Below are positions 1 to 10,800 of a stretch of DNA of 64,000 bases, one piece after another (the stretch's first letter is position 1; each line of letters begins with the position of its first letter). The position numbers were made by a program, and so were the translations under genes. Source of the DNA: Erythrocercus mccallii (lineage: Eukaryota; Chordata; Aves; Passeriformes; Dicruridae); assembly GCA_013397435.1 (NCBI GenBank), contig VZRG01001565.1, forward strand, positions 62,001 to 126,000, written 5' to 3'. The notes under the pieces were generated by a model that worked only from the letters and a program-made list of their open reading frames with translations, made no database searches and was not told the DNA's origin.

Positions 1-63
1 CGGCCCCCGGGAGCGGCGCAGGTGCGCGGGGAGGCACCGCCAGGGCCAGCAGGGGGCGCGTCA

Positions 64-209
64 GAGTGACAGCACTCACACCCAAGGAGCGCGCTCTGTC
101 CTGGAGACGGGGCGGAGCGCCGCAGAGCCAGCCCCAGGGCGGCCGGGGCCGAAATGGAGTGACAGCACCCGCGCCCAATGAAAGCGCGCTCTCCGGAGAA
201 GGGGCGGGG
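64..209 (+). repeat. Diverged direct repeat in the promoter
   Basis: A block of about 50 bp beginning GAGTGACAGCAC occurs at 64 and again at 157. Both copies continue with a C-rich stretch, CCCAA, then GCGCGCTCT, a short purine run and a GGGGCGG box. The period is about 93 bp. Only the second copy has a true CCAAT (CCCAATGAAA) and a full GGGGCGGGGC, so the duplicated module has diverged at its likely factor-binding sites. Confidence 0.7.
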
Positions 210-576
210 CCCTGGGCCGCCGGAGGGGCGCTGCCGCTCGCCGCGGGGGCGAAGGGGCTGCTGTAGGCGGAGGGCGCGGTGGCGCTGGCTTCCCCCGAGC
301 GGCCCGCGTGAGGCAGCGGCTCCGCCTCCCGGGGGGGAGGAGGAGCAGCGAGGGCCGTTCAAGGCAGGGCGTGGGCGGGGAGCGGCTCCTTCCTCCGGCC
401 GCGCTCGGCTGCGGACGGTACGAGTCGAGTTCTCCATGAGTGGCCTGTGCCGCCGGCCAATGGGCGAGGCGGAGCGCGTCTCGCTCCCCGCCCCTCGCGC
501 GCGGCGAGGCCAATGGGAGACCGCGGGGAGGGGCGCCCGGGGCTAGGCGCGCGCTGGGAGGCGCCCCCACCACCAG

Positions 577-768
577 ATGCAGGGAAGAGTCTTGCAGGCG
601 GCGGTGGTAGCGGAGGGAGCGGCAGCAGCAGCGTCGGCAGCTGCGGGAGCGGCTGCGGCAGCAGGAGCAGTAGCGGGAGGAGCAGCAGCAGTAGCGAGAG
701 CAGCGGCGGCGCGTGGGCATGGGGTCGCGGGCAGCGCGCGCCTCCCCGCGCTGAGGGAGCAGCGGTAG
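577..768 (+). other. Alanine-coding triplet tract / upstream ORF
   Basis: A GCN/CAG/GGC-rich imperfect triplet tract spans about 604-715. An ATG at 577 opens a 63-codon frame across it that is mostly alanine and glycine, with a TAG at 766-768. The stop overlaps the proposed UTR splice donor at 765, so splicing would remove it and extend the frame (see findings). Whether it is translated is unknown. The bases just before the ATG are CAG, a weak initiation context. Confidence 0.4.
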
Positions 769-968
769 GCTTGGGGCGCGGCGAGGGGCGGCGGGGGCGC
801 AGGTGCCGGGAGCGGCCGCCGGGCGGGGCGGGGGACGTGTGGCGTTCCGCGTCGCGCTGCCCGAGGCCGCCCCCGCAGTCGGGGCGGCGGCGCCGTGGCC
901 GGCGCGTTGCGGCCGCGCAGCCCCGGTGCTGGCGGAGCGGCGTGTAACGCCGCTTGTGTCGTTGGCAG
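765..968 (+). other. ARL4A: Probable 5' UTR intron of ARL4A
   Basis: A GT donor at 765 (GCG|GTAGGC) and an AG acceptor ending at 968 (a T/G-rich run, then GGCAG|GATCC) delimit a 204-bp candidate intron upstream of the coding exon. ARL4A genes are known to have non-coding 5' exons and an uninterrupted coding exon, which fits. The donor is only moderate and the tract before the acceptor is short, so transcript data would be needed to settle it. Confidence 0.45.
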
Positions 969-1034
969 GATCCGAGCGCAGCCGCGGGAGCCGCCTCTGC
1001 TCGTGGCAGCCTGCTGTCACCTTCCCTTCTGGCA

Positions 1035-1637
1035 ATGGGGAATGGACTCTCGGACCAGACGCCGATCCTCTCCAGCCTGCCTTCCTTCCAGAGCTTTCAC
1101 ATCGTCATCCTGGGGCTGGACTGCGCTGGGAAGACGACGGTGCTGTACAGACTGCAGTTCAATGAGTTCGTCAACACTGTCCCCACTAAAGGATTTAATA
1201 CGGAGAAAATCAAAGTGACTCTGGGCAATTCGAAGACGGTCACTTTCCACTTCTGGGATGTGGGCGGCCAGGAGAAGCTGAGACCGCTGTGGAAGTCGTA
1301 CACAAGGTGCACCGATGGCATCGTGTTTGTGGTGGACTCCGTCGACGTTGAGAGGATGGAGGAGGCCAAAACAGAACTTCATAAGATTACTAGGATATCT
1401 GAGAATCAAGGAGTGCCTGTCCTTATCATTGCTAACAAGCAGGACCTGAGGAACTCTCTCTCCCTTTCTGAAATCGAGAAAATGTTAGCAATGAGTGAGC
1501 TGAGTTCTTCAACACCCTGGCATTTGCAGCCTACCTGTGCAATCATTGGAGACGGACTTAAAGAGGGACTGGAGAAACTACATGATATGATAATTAAGCG
1601 AAGGAAAATGTTGAGGCAGCAGAAAAAGAAGAGATGA
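1035..1637 (+). CDS. ARL4A: ADP-ribosylation factor-like protein 4A
   Basis: This 200-residue small GTPase of the ARF/ARL family lies complete in one exon. The start at 1035 is chosen because it gives the family N-terminus MGNGLSDQ, with a myristoylatable Gly2. The same frame is open upstream to 954, but that extension looks like translated UTR. Visible motifs are the P-loop GLDCAGKTT (about residues 27-35), the switch-I threonine in PTKGFNTEK (about 52-60), switch II DVGGQE (about 75-80), the base-specificity motif NKQD (about 135-138), and a lysine/arginine-rich C-terminus (KRRKMLRQQKKKR). In the family, the basic tail is a nuclear-localisation and plasma-membrane phosphoinositide-binding signal. 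ARL4 proteins cycle rapidly between nucleotides and, at the plasma membrane, recruit ARNO/cytohesins to activate ARF6 and remodel actin. The sequence is nearly identical to mammalian ARL4A and I see no disruption. ARL4C and ARL4D are the nearest alternatives but fit less well. Confidence 0.97.
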   Translation: MGNGLSDQTPILSSLPSFQSFHIVILGLDCAGKTTVLYRLQFNEFVNTVPTKGFNTEKIKVTLGNSKTVTFHFWDVGGQEKLRPLWKSYTRCTDGIVFVVDSVDVERMEEAKTELHKITRISENQGVPVLIIANKQDLRNSLSLSEIEKMLAMSELSSSTPWHLQPTCAIIGDGLKEGLEKLHDMIIKRRKMLRQQKKKR

Positions 1638-3490
1638 GTTCTTTTTTGACCTTTCTGTTTTAGAGTAGTTACATGGTCAAAATTTGACATAAGACGGCTT
1701 CCAAACCCAGGGCTGCCTGTTTGGATGCCGTTAAGCTTAGTTACGTTAAACAATCAGTTGCACAACCTTGCTATGTGCAGGAAGGCTGTGCAGTTGTGGA
1801 ATTTTTTTTTTTTAACTAGTCTCTTCTGAGTTTTTTGGCTCTGTATTATTTCAGAAGCCCTAATAGATGATGTAATGCTATCAGGAAATGGATGGGTGGG
1901 TATATGTGACATGGATGTCTAAATAGCCAAATAAAACGAGGGTTTTCTGCTTAGTGTTGTACTCATATGTTTGAGGGTGCCCTCTGCAAGCAATTTGCTT
2001 TGAAGGTGTTATGTGTTTTTAAACTTCTACTGCTCGTAAGTGGAGTGCTTAGGTGAACATTATACAGCTTTAAAAACATGTATGAAGCTAGTAACCCATA
2101 ACTTGGTTGAGGCTGTTTTTTTACCTTGTTTGAGGATTTCTATGAAAGCTTGGCTACACGTGTAGGTTTTTTTAATTTGGCACTTTTTGAAATTGAATCA
2201 GTTCAAACACTTGAAATTTTAAGTGCTGTGGATTCTTCAACTGGTAGAAGAAAGACTTTGACAAGTAAAAACTGTAAACAACACGATGGAGCATGAAAAA
2301 GTGGTTTCCCAACATATAGCATGTTTTTTGGTATGTAAGGTTTTTATTTTTTAGAAGTAGCCATTCATCATTATACAGTGCTAATCAGGTTTAAACTGTT
2401 ACTCAGAATTAGTAATTTATTTCTGAATGGTGAGTATTATTTCCTCCTAGTATCAAAAGTCAATGAATTACAGTAAAGGAGCTATAAAGAACAACCATGG
2501 CTGCTGTGGTTCTAACCCAGTGCAGCATTCTTTGCCCTACTGATGATTTCCCTGGCAATATAACATAATGAAGTAAAGATGGAGTTAAAATTAGTAGAGC
2601 ACATCTTGTATCTCCCCAAAATACCCCATTTTATTAAAGTGGTATTGCTATTTCACTTTCAACGTATGCTTTTCTGTTGTGACTCTTACAGTATTTTGTG
2701 GTTAGGAATGTAATAATGCTTTATACACTCAAACATTAGACACTACCAGGGGTGGGAACAGGGGGGAGGGAAAGGGGGAAGAAGATTTTCAAGATTGGCC
2801 TGTGTTCTGCTTTAATTATGCTTTAAGCTGTTCTTGTTTACAGAGTGTGCAAACAGTGTTAACTGGGCAGGATAGTGCTTGGCAGAAAAGGGAGGGTAGT
2901 GTTTCTTACTGGTACAGAGCTTCAAGTGACTCTTTAGATACTTGGTTAGCAATTAAAAGGGCTAAAGCAGAGCCTGGATTTTTAAGACTAACTTTAGTGG
3001 TGCTGTAGAAATTCATCAGAATGTTAGATTATCTTTAAACTTTTGTTGGAAATACCAGATTAAAAAGAAAAGAGTAAAAAATAGCAAAATCAATTTCCTC
3101 CTCTCAAACAGAAAAGTAATACATTTTTCTTACCTGCTGCCATGTATCAGGAGGATGACAGCTACAAACCTGAATGTCAATTGATGTAATTTAGCTATGT
3201 TAAAAAAAAAATCAAACTTTTTAACCAGCAGCTGTTCGACCAGGAGGTAACCAAAAATGCACTTTAGTGTCTTCGATAACTGAAAGTGACAGCTGTTTGT
3301 TTTTTTTATGACATCTTGGTCCTTTTTGAATAAACTGAAGTAGCTTCCAGTGGAGCTTTTGTATGTTGGTTATATATGTACCTGCACTGGTGACATTGTA
3401 AGTCACTTACTCAAGTAATGTCTATATTTATAGAAATGTGGATGACTTCTTAAACCTCAATAAACAATTCAAAACAAGCCTGCAGAGAGA
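1638..3490 (+). other. ARL4A: 3' UTR of ARL4A with alternative poly(A) signals
   Basis: After the TGA the sequence is AT-rich with no supported ORF. Canonical AATAAA hexamers lie at 1930-1935, 3329-3334 and 3459-3464. The last is followed from about 3488 by a GT-rich stretch that could act as the downstream element, so I place the distal end near 3480-3490. Short and long 3' UTR isoforms are therefore likely (inference). T-runs and scattered ATTTA motifs are present, in keeping with a short-lived, inducible mRNA. Confidence 0.5.
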
Positions 3491-6400
3491 AGGTGTCTGA
3501 CTTCTTGTGCTGCAGTGGTACATTCTTATCAACCTCTGTGCACATAGTTCTGCTGTTACTCGAATCAGTATTTCTGTTGAATAACCAGTCTTAATAATGT
3601 GGTGAGGCTTATAAATGTCACTTCGTTAGAAATTGGAGGCATCTCATTGAAAACTGTGAATCAATGGTATGCCTTTATATTTACAGAAGAAATACCTGCT
3701 GCCATGATTCTTTTCCAAAGTGATGGCTCTTGCATAACTTAAAACATCTTGTATATAGCTGAGCCTATTTTGTGTTATGTGCAACACTTAATAGGCAGTG
3801 TTGGGCATATATCACATGTACTCTCAGGTGCTACTTGATTTAGTGTCTTTAGCCTTGTGTATCTGAAGCTGAGGAATTCATCTGCAGTTAAACCTTGGGT
3901 GAATTTTCCTCGGGGATGTTACAGCAATGAGTAGAATGTGTTGATATGGCAAGCTTCTAATTAGTTTCAGGACCCAAGCATAGACAAGAAAAACTTTTTG
4001 TTTAGCCTGCAAATGAAAATGGCTAAGTTTGAACCAGAATACCTAGTCCTCTCTCTCAACCCTGATATTTTCATTTTTGTTTATGTAACTGACAGCACAT
4101 CAAAATGTAGGTTACTCTTAGTCCTGAGGAAAAAGCTGTATTAGTGATGCTGAGTACTATGAATTTGGTGTATAACTGGTATAATCTGACTAATATTTTC
4201 CTTCCCATTGGATGTACTGTACTCCTAGGCTAAGGAAGGTGAGATGGCAGGCTGGCTCTTTGTACCTGGTAAACAAACGGATACCAAATACTAATCGCTT
4301 CATTTTCAGTACTCATTAGGCTTCTGTTGGGAATAGCTGAAAAGGCATACTGCTTGAAAAAAAACCTGTGTTTTGTTCTGCATATTAAACATGCTAGTGT
4401 TTTATCTGGTGGCAGTCTCCCTAAACTCTTCTATACATAAAAACATCAGTGAATGATTTTAATTACAAAGACTTGACAGATCTGTATTCTAGCACTCTGG
4501 AGGAAAAAAGAAGGTGGAGAGTACTGTTTCCAAAATGTCATGGTTCTTACTGTGTTAATACTGACTTGGAAGTAGAAGACTCTAGGAGATGAGTTTTAAA
4601 TTCAAGCTATGCCTCTGTCTGTACTAGAACTGTTTTGCTGAAATTTTACAGTGACAGTTCTGAGAGTACAGTATACAAATGTTGATGGACATCTGAAACT
4701 GTGTTTTGTATTACTATGACAAAAGTCTTCCAACTATGAACAAAACAATTGGAGGAGAGCATTCAATATCTGAATTGATGGAGTTCTGCAGGCAGGTCCT
4801 GCCAGCTGTGGATCGCTTTTTTCCATGTGATGAATTATCAGTTCTGGCCTAAATACTGGTATGTGTAAGAAAATCTTTAGAGTAGCTGAATGAGCAAGTA
4901 TCATTTTGTTACAGTGCTGGAGTTACAAATCTTAAAAATATTTTTTGCTAAAAGGGCTACACATGAACACTGTTCTTCAAGATTTTGGGTGACTATCTTA
5001 ACCTGCTTTTTTAAGGAGGTAAGGGCTTGCATCTAAATTGGTACAATTGAAAAACTACAGGGTCTTGTCACCTTATTACTTGTTTGCACAGCATTGCCTC
5101 AGCTATTTATGCACATGCAATCACAGTTAACCAGCCTTCAGGATCTGGTCTCTGTTTTCTAGCTGCATAGCTGTGTGTTAGCATCGGACTGTTTCGACTA
5201 GGAAAAACACTGCGGGATGATGAGGCTCCTTCATGTTCTCACATCACTTTTAAGTTGCATTGAACTGAATGTGCTTTTATATTTGAAAAAAAAAAAACCA
5301 TTTTGCTCTTCAAATTTTCATGTTTTAGTGAGACGCGATTGATCCTTTGTGTGGAAAGCAATACCCACAGCCAGCCCGTGCTTCCCAGCCTGACTTGGGT
5401 GCTTCTGTAGCCTTTGACACAGCACCCTGGTCCTTCAGGAGTTCATTACCCAGGACTTTGTGGTCACAGACCAGCAAGGAGCAGGAAGCACTCAGGTAGG
5501 GGCTAGCTAAGCCCTTCTGGACTTGAGTAGGTCTGAGTGAAGGCGATTGTGTCTTCTTGGGGGCATGTTATCTGTATCTTGGATCATTTGTTTACTAATA
5601 GCAGAGTGTTAATTAGTGTCTGGCTGAAACTTGTTGAGAGGTGAGTGTCATTCTTGACGTGGAGGGAGGATTTAGATACTACAAATTGATGCTACAAAGG
5701 ACTTTGTAAGGCAGAGTGGGGAAAGCATAGTCGACCTGCATCCACTGTATATGGGGCGCTAGTCTGAACATGCAGTCGTGAGTCAGCTGTCAGATTGCAG
5801 TGTGTGAAGGCTGGAAAATGTGTGCTCAAAATGCTGCCTAACTTCTGAGAAAGAAATCTAGGCATGAATCAGTGCTTTTAGGATCAGTGTTTTCACTTTG
5901 CTGGTGGGTGACTCATCTTTTGAGAGGGTCACAGTTTACAGCCTGCTCTGGTAGATTTGTGTCCCCAAGCCAAAACAACCCTCGTTGCTGCTGGGAGGGA
6001 TGTGTAGGGAGCTGTTTGTTTAGTCTGGGGGTTGAGGAAAGCTTTTTTTTTTTTTTTTAATCCTGACTGACAAAGGTATGTGAAGGCCTGCCCCTCATGC
6101 TGCTTTGCAGGCTGTGATTATTTTTAGGAGCAGTATGAGACTGCAGAGCTGTGTGAATAAACTGAAGGGAAATACACAGCCGGCTTCACAGCAGGGTGAT
6201 GCTGGGGATTGTCATGTGGGCTCTTGCAGCCATCCTGCCTATCGGAGGACAAAATAAAGGGCCAATACGTGGCTGGTACCTTGCCCTTCTTTAAAGCATT
6301 AGTCAGTCTTAAACCATCTGTAAAGAAGAAAATTGCAGTTTTGTAGACCTAGCTGACAAAAGACCCACACAGCAAATGAAGGACTTAAGTTTCCTCCCTG

Positions 6401-7830
6401 CCAGTGTCCTGTTCTATTGGTGCTGGCTGGGAGTGAGCCCAGGGCTTCTGGGTGAGTGTGTGATGTTGCCTGCTTGCTCACCACGGGACCGAGTAGTCAC
6501 ACACTGATTTTATTCAAAGGCAAACCCAAAATCTAAGGCGAATCTAGGCAGGGTGGCTAGACAGTACTTTCAGGCTAAATACCTGCTTGCAAACAGCTCA
6601 GGAAAATAAGAGAGAATAATCCCTGAGCTTTGAAGATTATGGTTTCTTAGTTCCAGCTGTATTTACACAACTGCTCCACTAGAATTAAGAGCTAAAGATG
6701 ATAGAATAGTTAGAAAGGAGAAGGTCAAGAGGTCAAGTACAGTTGTTGGCTGTGGGGTGTGTGGAGGGAGAGAGGATTTGAAACTCTTGGGTTCTCCTAG
6801 CTTTTTAAGCCCTAGGGAAATAGATATGATTTTAGACTGCTTAATTGGTTGAAAATCTTTATTATTTTATACACTGTAGCTTTCCTATTGCTGAAATGAA
6901 ACAATACCTCATTTAAGAAAGTCACCTAATCACTGCATTAATCTCAATTGACAAAAGAGAAAGTTAGCAGGGTTGTTGAGCCTTGTTAAATGTGCTGAGG
7001 GCTCCTGGCTGGCTCACAAGCTGCCAGACCTATTTCAAAGGTTCTTTCTAAAAATACCAGAATGGTAGAATTTAGGTCAGATAAAGTAAAGGTGTAAAGC
7101 CTGATACCTCAGACACTACACATAGTCCAGAGGTACCACCAACCCTGTAACTGCTTTATCTTCTGTTACCAGTTTATGAATGATTATTTAAGATTATTTC
7201 CTATGGAGCATAACATTTTCATTCCTTTCCTGTTTCAGTGCCATTTGCCTTGAAAGCTTTAACAGGTTGTTTTGATATTAGAACATCAATGAATTGGGTG
7301 TCAAAAGGCTGAGTTTGTGAATGGAGAGGATCAGGAAAGAGTGTTCACCTGTGCTTTAGTGACTTGGCTAGGTAAAACCAGTCTTTTTGTAAAGCAGGCT
7401 TAATGGGATGAAGATGACCTTAAGAGAGGGAAATTTTCTAAAAATATCCTATTTTTTCTAACATTAGCTGAACTACGCTCTTAGAATTATTTTATGCTGT
7501 TGAAGCATAGGCTGCTGTTGTTCTCTTGACACCAGTTGCATGATGACTTCTAAAATGCCTTCAAAAGTTTGAAGACAATAGGTGTAAAGTCTCCACAGTA
7601 TTTCTGAATATATGTATCTGAAGTATGTTTTCAATTGTCTTGAGGTGTTCCTGTGGGTCAATTTAGTTTCTAATGGAACCTTGATCCTTTGGGAAACATA
7701 TCAATATCTCTGCAAACACAGTTTATGCCTCTTTGGTTCCTATTATAAGGGATACAGTAAAACAGAAATCTATGGATTATTAGTAGCACTGTTTCCCTTG
7801 AACTCCAGCCAATGAATTTCTGTTTAAATC

Positions 7831-7849
7831 ATATATATATATATATATT
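7831..7849. repeat. (AT)n microsatellite
   Basis: A perfect alternating AT run of about 18 bp in AT-rich DNA. Confidence 0.85.
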
Positions 7850-10800
7850 CCATTGTTCTTGACTTTTCTGTATTTTGTACAGGAGCTGAATTATGCTAAC
7901 CTTAGAAGTACTAGTCTCCCTGATTTTAATTAGCTTAGAAAATTGACTTGTACATTTAAAGTCACTGTAATTTAGCTGTAATCAGTCATGTTACACTGGA
8001 GACAAATGGGATTCGTGGACTGTGCCCACACTGATGCTTTCTGACAGCTCTCCTATTGCCACATCAATACACATCCCTCACTGTTTGCTATGGTAGCACT
8101 TGTACCAGCAAACTGTGTTTCTGTATGGTTCAGCAATTGTGTTTCTGCCACTCTGTCATAGAACTGGTTTATATACAGTTTGCTTATGTCCTGCTATTGC
8201 TGTAATCATGAGAGGAGACGGAAAACATTCCATACAAAGAGTCAGGTGTACATTGCAACTTTAAAACAAATACATCAAATAATGTAAAGTCCCAGAGTTA
8301 ATGCAAGGAATTGGAAGTCTAAAACTGAAGATTAGTACATCCAGCCCAGCCACTGTTCGTTGGTCATTTTATCTCTGAAGTTTCTTCATCAATGTGTAAA
8401 TCAAGAATCATGTAGTTGCTCTTAAAGTTAAATTCATGCTTAAAACTGCTGTGAGATATTAGGATATTTAGAAATACAGTGAAATGGAAAGTAGTAAAGT
8501 GTGATACTAATTAATATTTTTCATTTGACTTGCAATGTATTTGTGTTCAATAGCTATGCATCAGGGCATCAGGAAATCATACTATTTCAAAAGTAATGTA
8601 TTTTAGAGTTTAAAAATACAAGTTCAGCATACTCTATTATCTGTGACTGCATGCACTTCAGCTTCACAGAAAACGAAAATATTACCATAGTTGAAAATAA
8701 TAGTGTACTTCATGTACATCAATGAATAAATAGTCTTAAGCTATATCAGTTTATGATTACCTGATTTTTGTTTGAGGTTGACCATAGCTATTAAGCAAAG
8801 GTGGTCAAAATTATTTGGTTTTATGTCTAAATTAAATTGGAATGAACATATGGTCTCCAAATCAGGCCTATGAGTGTTTTCAAGTAATGGTGATTTGCAA
8901 AGATCTTGAGTTAAAATAAAGCTTTTATTTGGAATAATTTCAAAAATTAGTGGAAATGCCTTTGAAAAAGTAGCTTTATTTTATATGGTGCACTGAGAAG
9001 ATGTTAGTGTGATTTCAGACCTCAGGGTTCAGAGGATCTCCTGTTCTCAAAGCCTTTCTTGGCTGTAATGAATCAGTCTGCACAGGATGTGGCTGCTAAC
9101 AGATGATAATGCAAAGTGAAGGGCTGGGCCATGAAAAGCCCCAGGGTGGCTCAGCGTGGTGCTGAGTTCTCACGAAGAGCTGATTGCTTTCCAAAAATAA
9201 GAACAGGAACTAGGGCAGATAATCCATGTAAAATGCACTTTCCACCCTTACCCCTTCACAACAATTTATTATTTTCAGTATTACAGAGCTTTACATGTTG
9301 ATTACATACATAATCCATCCAGGCACCGACATCAACCTACACACACTTCTGCTGTATTCTTGCAAACCCTGTTTGTGAGAATTTCTCTGGGATCCTGTTT
9401 TGTGGGTGTAACTTGAGAATATATAAATAGATTCGCGTTTTCCCATCTTTTAAACCCAAATGTGACTGCAAACATGATTCTTAGAAATTATTTCCTCGGT
9501 TTAAAATCTTTTATTTTATTAGGCTAAGGTAATCACATGCCGTTCACATTGCATGGGAAACATGCTCTTGTTGGTGGCATTACCACTGTGCACAGTTCAC
9601 GTTGTGTCAGCACTTCTTTTGTAACTATAAATCCTTATTTCAGAAGCTTAATAACATAATAAGCCTTGAAATTTCATATGTGTTTGAAACTTGGCACAGA
9701 GTATTCATTTTGCCTTTTACCACATTAAATAAAATAATAATATATATATTAGAGGGGAATGTAAATAAACAAAAAATGAGTTTGTGTTTTGCTTCTTCTT
9801 CTCTCTCAAAGTTAGTTCTGTTTATGAAATGAAATGATTTGAACTTGCAGCTCGAAATGGAAACCTTTGAAATATTTCTTTAAGTTGCAATCGTTAACAT
9901 TTGCAAGTCAGGCCTATACACGTTATACAAACCTGCAGAGCTCACTCAGAGTGAGCTAAATTCTCTCATCAGTGTCAGTAGAGCTATTTCTGTGCAGTAA
10001 CAGTTGGAAAATTGAACATGTACAGAGAACAGTAAGATGAACATGCTTTTCCTTTGTTTTTTCTAGCTAATAATTTCAAGTCTTCTCCTTAATAAAGTTC
10101 ATTTTTCTTAACAGTGGTGATGTTGAAGTAAATCAAATGCAGATTTTTGTCCATCTTGTGGAAAAAAACTCCCATGCCTGTAAAATTTCCAGGCTGTTTT
10201 CTAAACCATAAAAAAAAAAAGAAATGCAGCAGGCTCTAGTCTCAATAGAAGTATTGAATCTTTTGATGTTTGCTCACCCCTTCTAGATAACCCTGAAATT
10301 ATCCTGAGGGTTACTGAGGGCATAGCATGCCTGGGTATAATATCTTCTTGCACAGATGTATATTTTTTCTTAAAGGCAGAACTAGTACAGAGATCTGATA
10401 TTAATGATAGCTTTAGTCTGACCTAAATCACTTCCGGCTTTTTCCTTATGGATTCACTTAAGCCTCTGCACAGGGGGTAAAGGATCTGGCTGTTTGAATC
10501 TCAATACTTTATTCTTCCTTTGCATTCATTTCATCTGCACGTACATGCCTGCACAAAGCACTCTTCCTCACCAAGGAGCCTTGATCTGCTCAGAAGACTA
10601 GACATATTCTTCAGTCTTTCTTTACCCAGCCAATTTTAAAAAGGGTACAAAACCTCTAGAGTTGAAAAAAAAAGGCACTTTTTTTTCTCCTTCCATTCAA
10701 ATCCCACTTTCAGTGGGATGGCCATAATTATCTACTTTGTGATGGAAAATCCATACTCACTTCAAGCACTTAGGGTCAAGTTTAGAATATTCTTCCACTC

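Larger units (their letters stand above)
1..1034 (+). promoter_or_regulatory. ARL4A: CpG-island promoter and 5' UTR of ARL4A
   Basis: The first kilobase is extremely GC- and CpG-rich and drops abruptly to AT-rich DNA beyond the coding exon, as expected of a vertebrate CpG-island promoter. A GC box (GGGGCGGGGC) lies at 201-210. CCAAT boxes lie at 457-461 and 510-514, both in a GGCCAATGGG context, and another CCAAT is at 175-179. I see no convincing TATA box, so dispersed initiation is likely. The start site cannot be fixed from sequence; between about 515 and 600 is plausible from CCAAT-box spacing (inference). Confidence 0.8.

Noticed and set aside
954..1034. N-terminal extension of ARL4A upstream of MGNG
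   Set aside because: The family N-terminus with the myristoylation glycine begins at 1035. The extension spans the proposed splice acceptor and reads as UTR.
76..1035. Long minus-strand frame of 319 codons across the CpG island, and other GC-rich frames at 178-947
   Set aside because: Arginine/proline/alanine-rich text produced by GC-rich DNA with few stops. There are no domains, and the strand is opposite to ARL4A.
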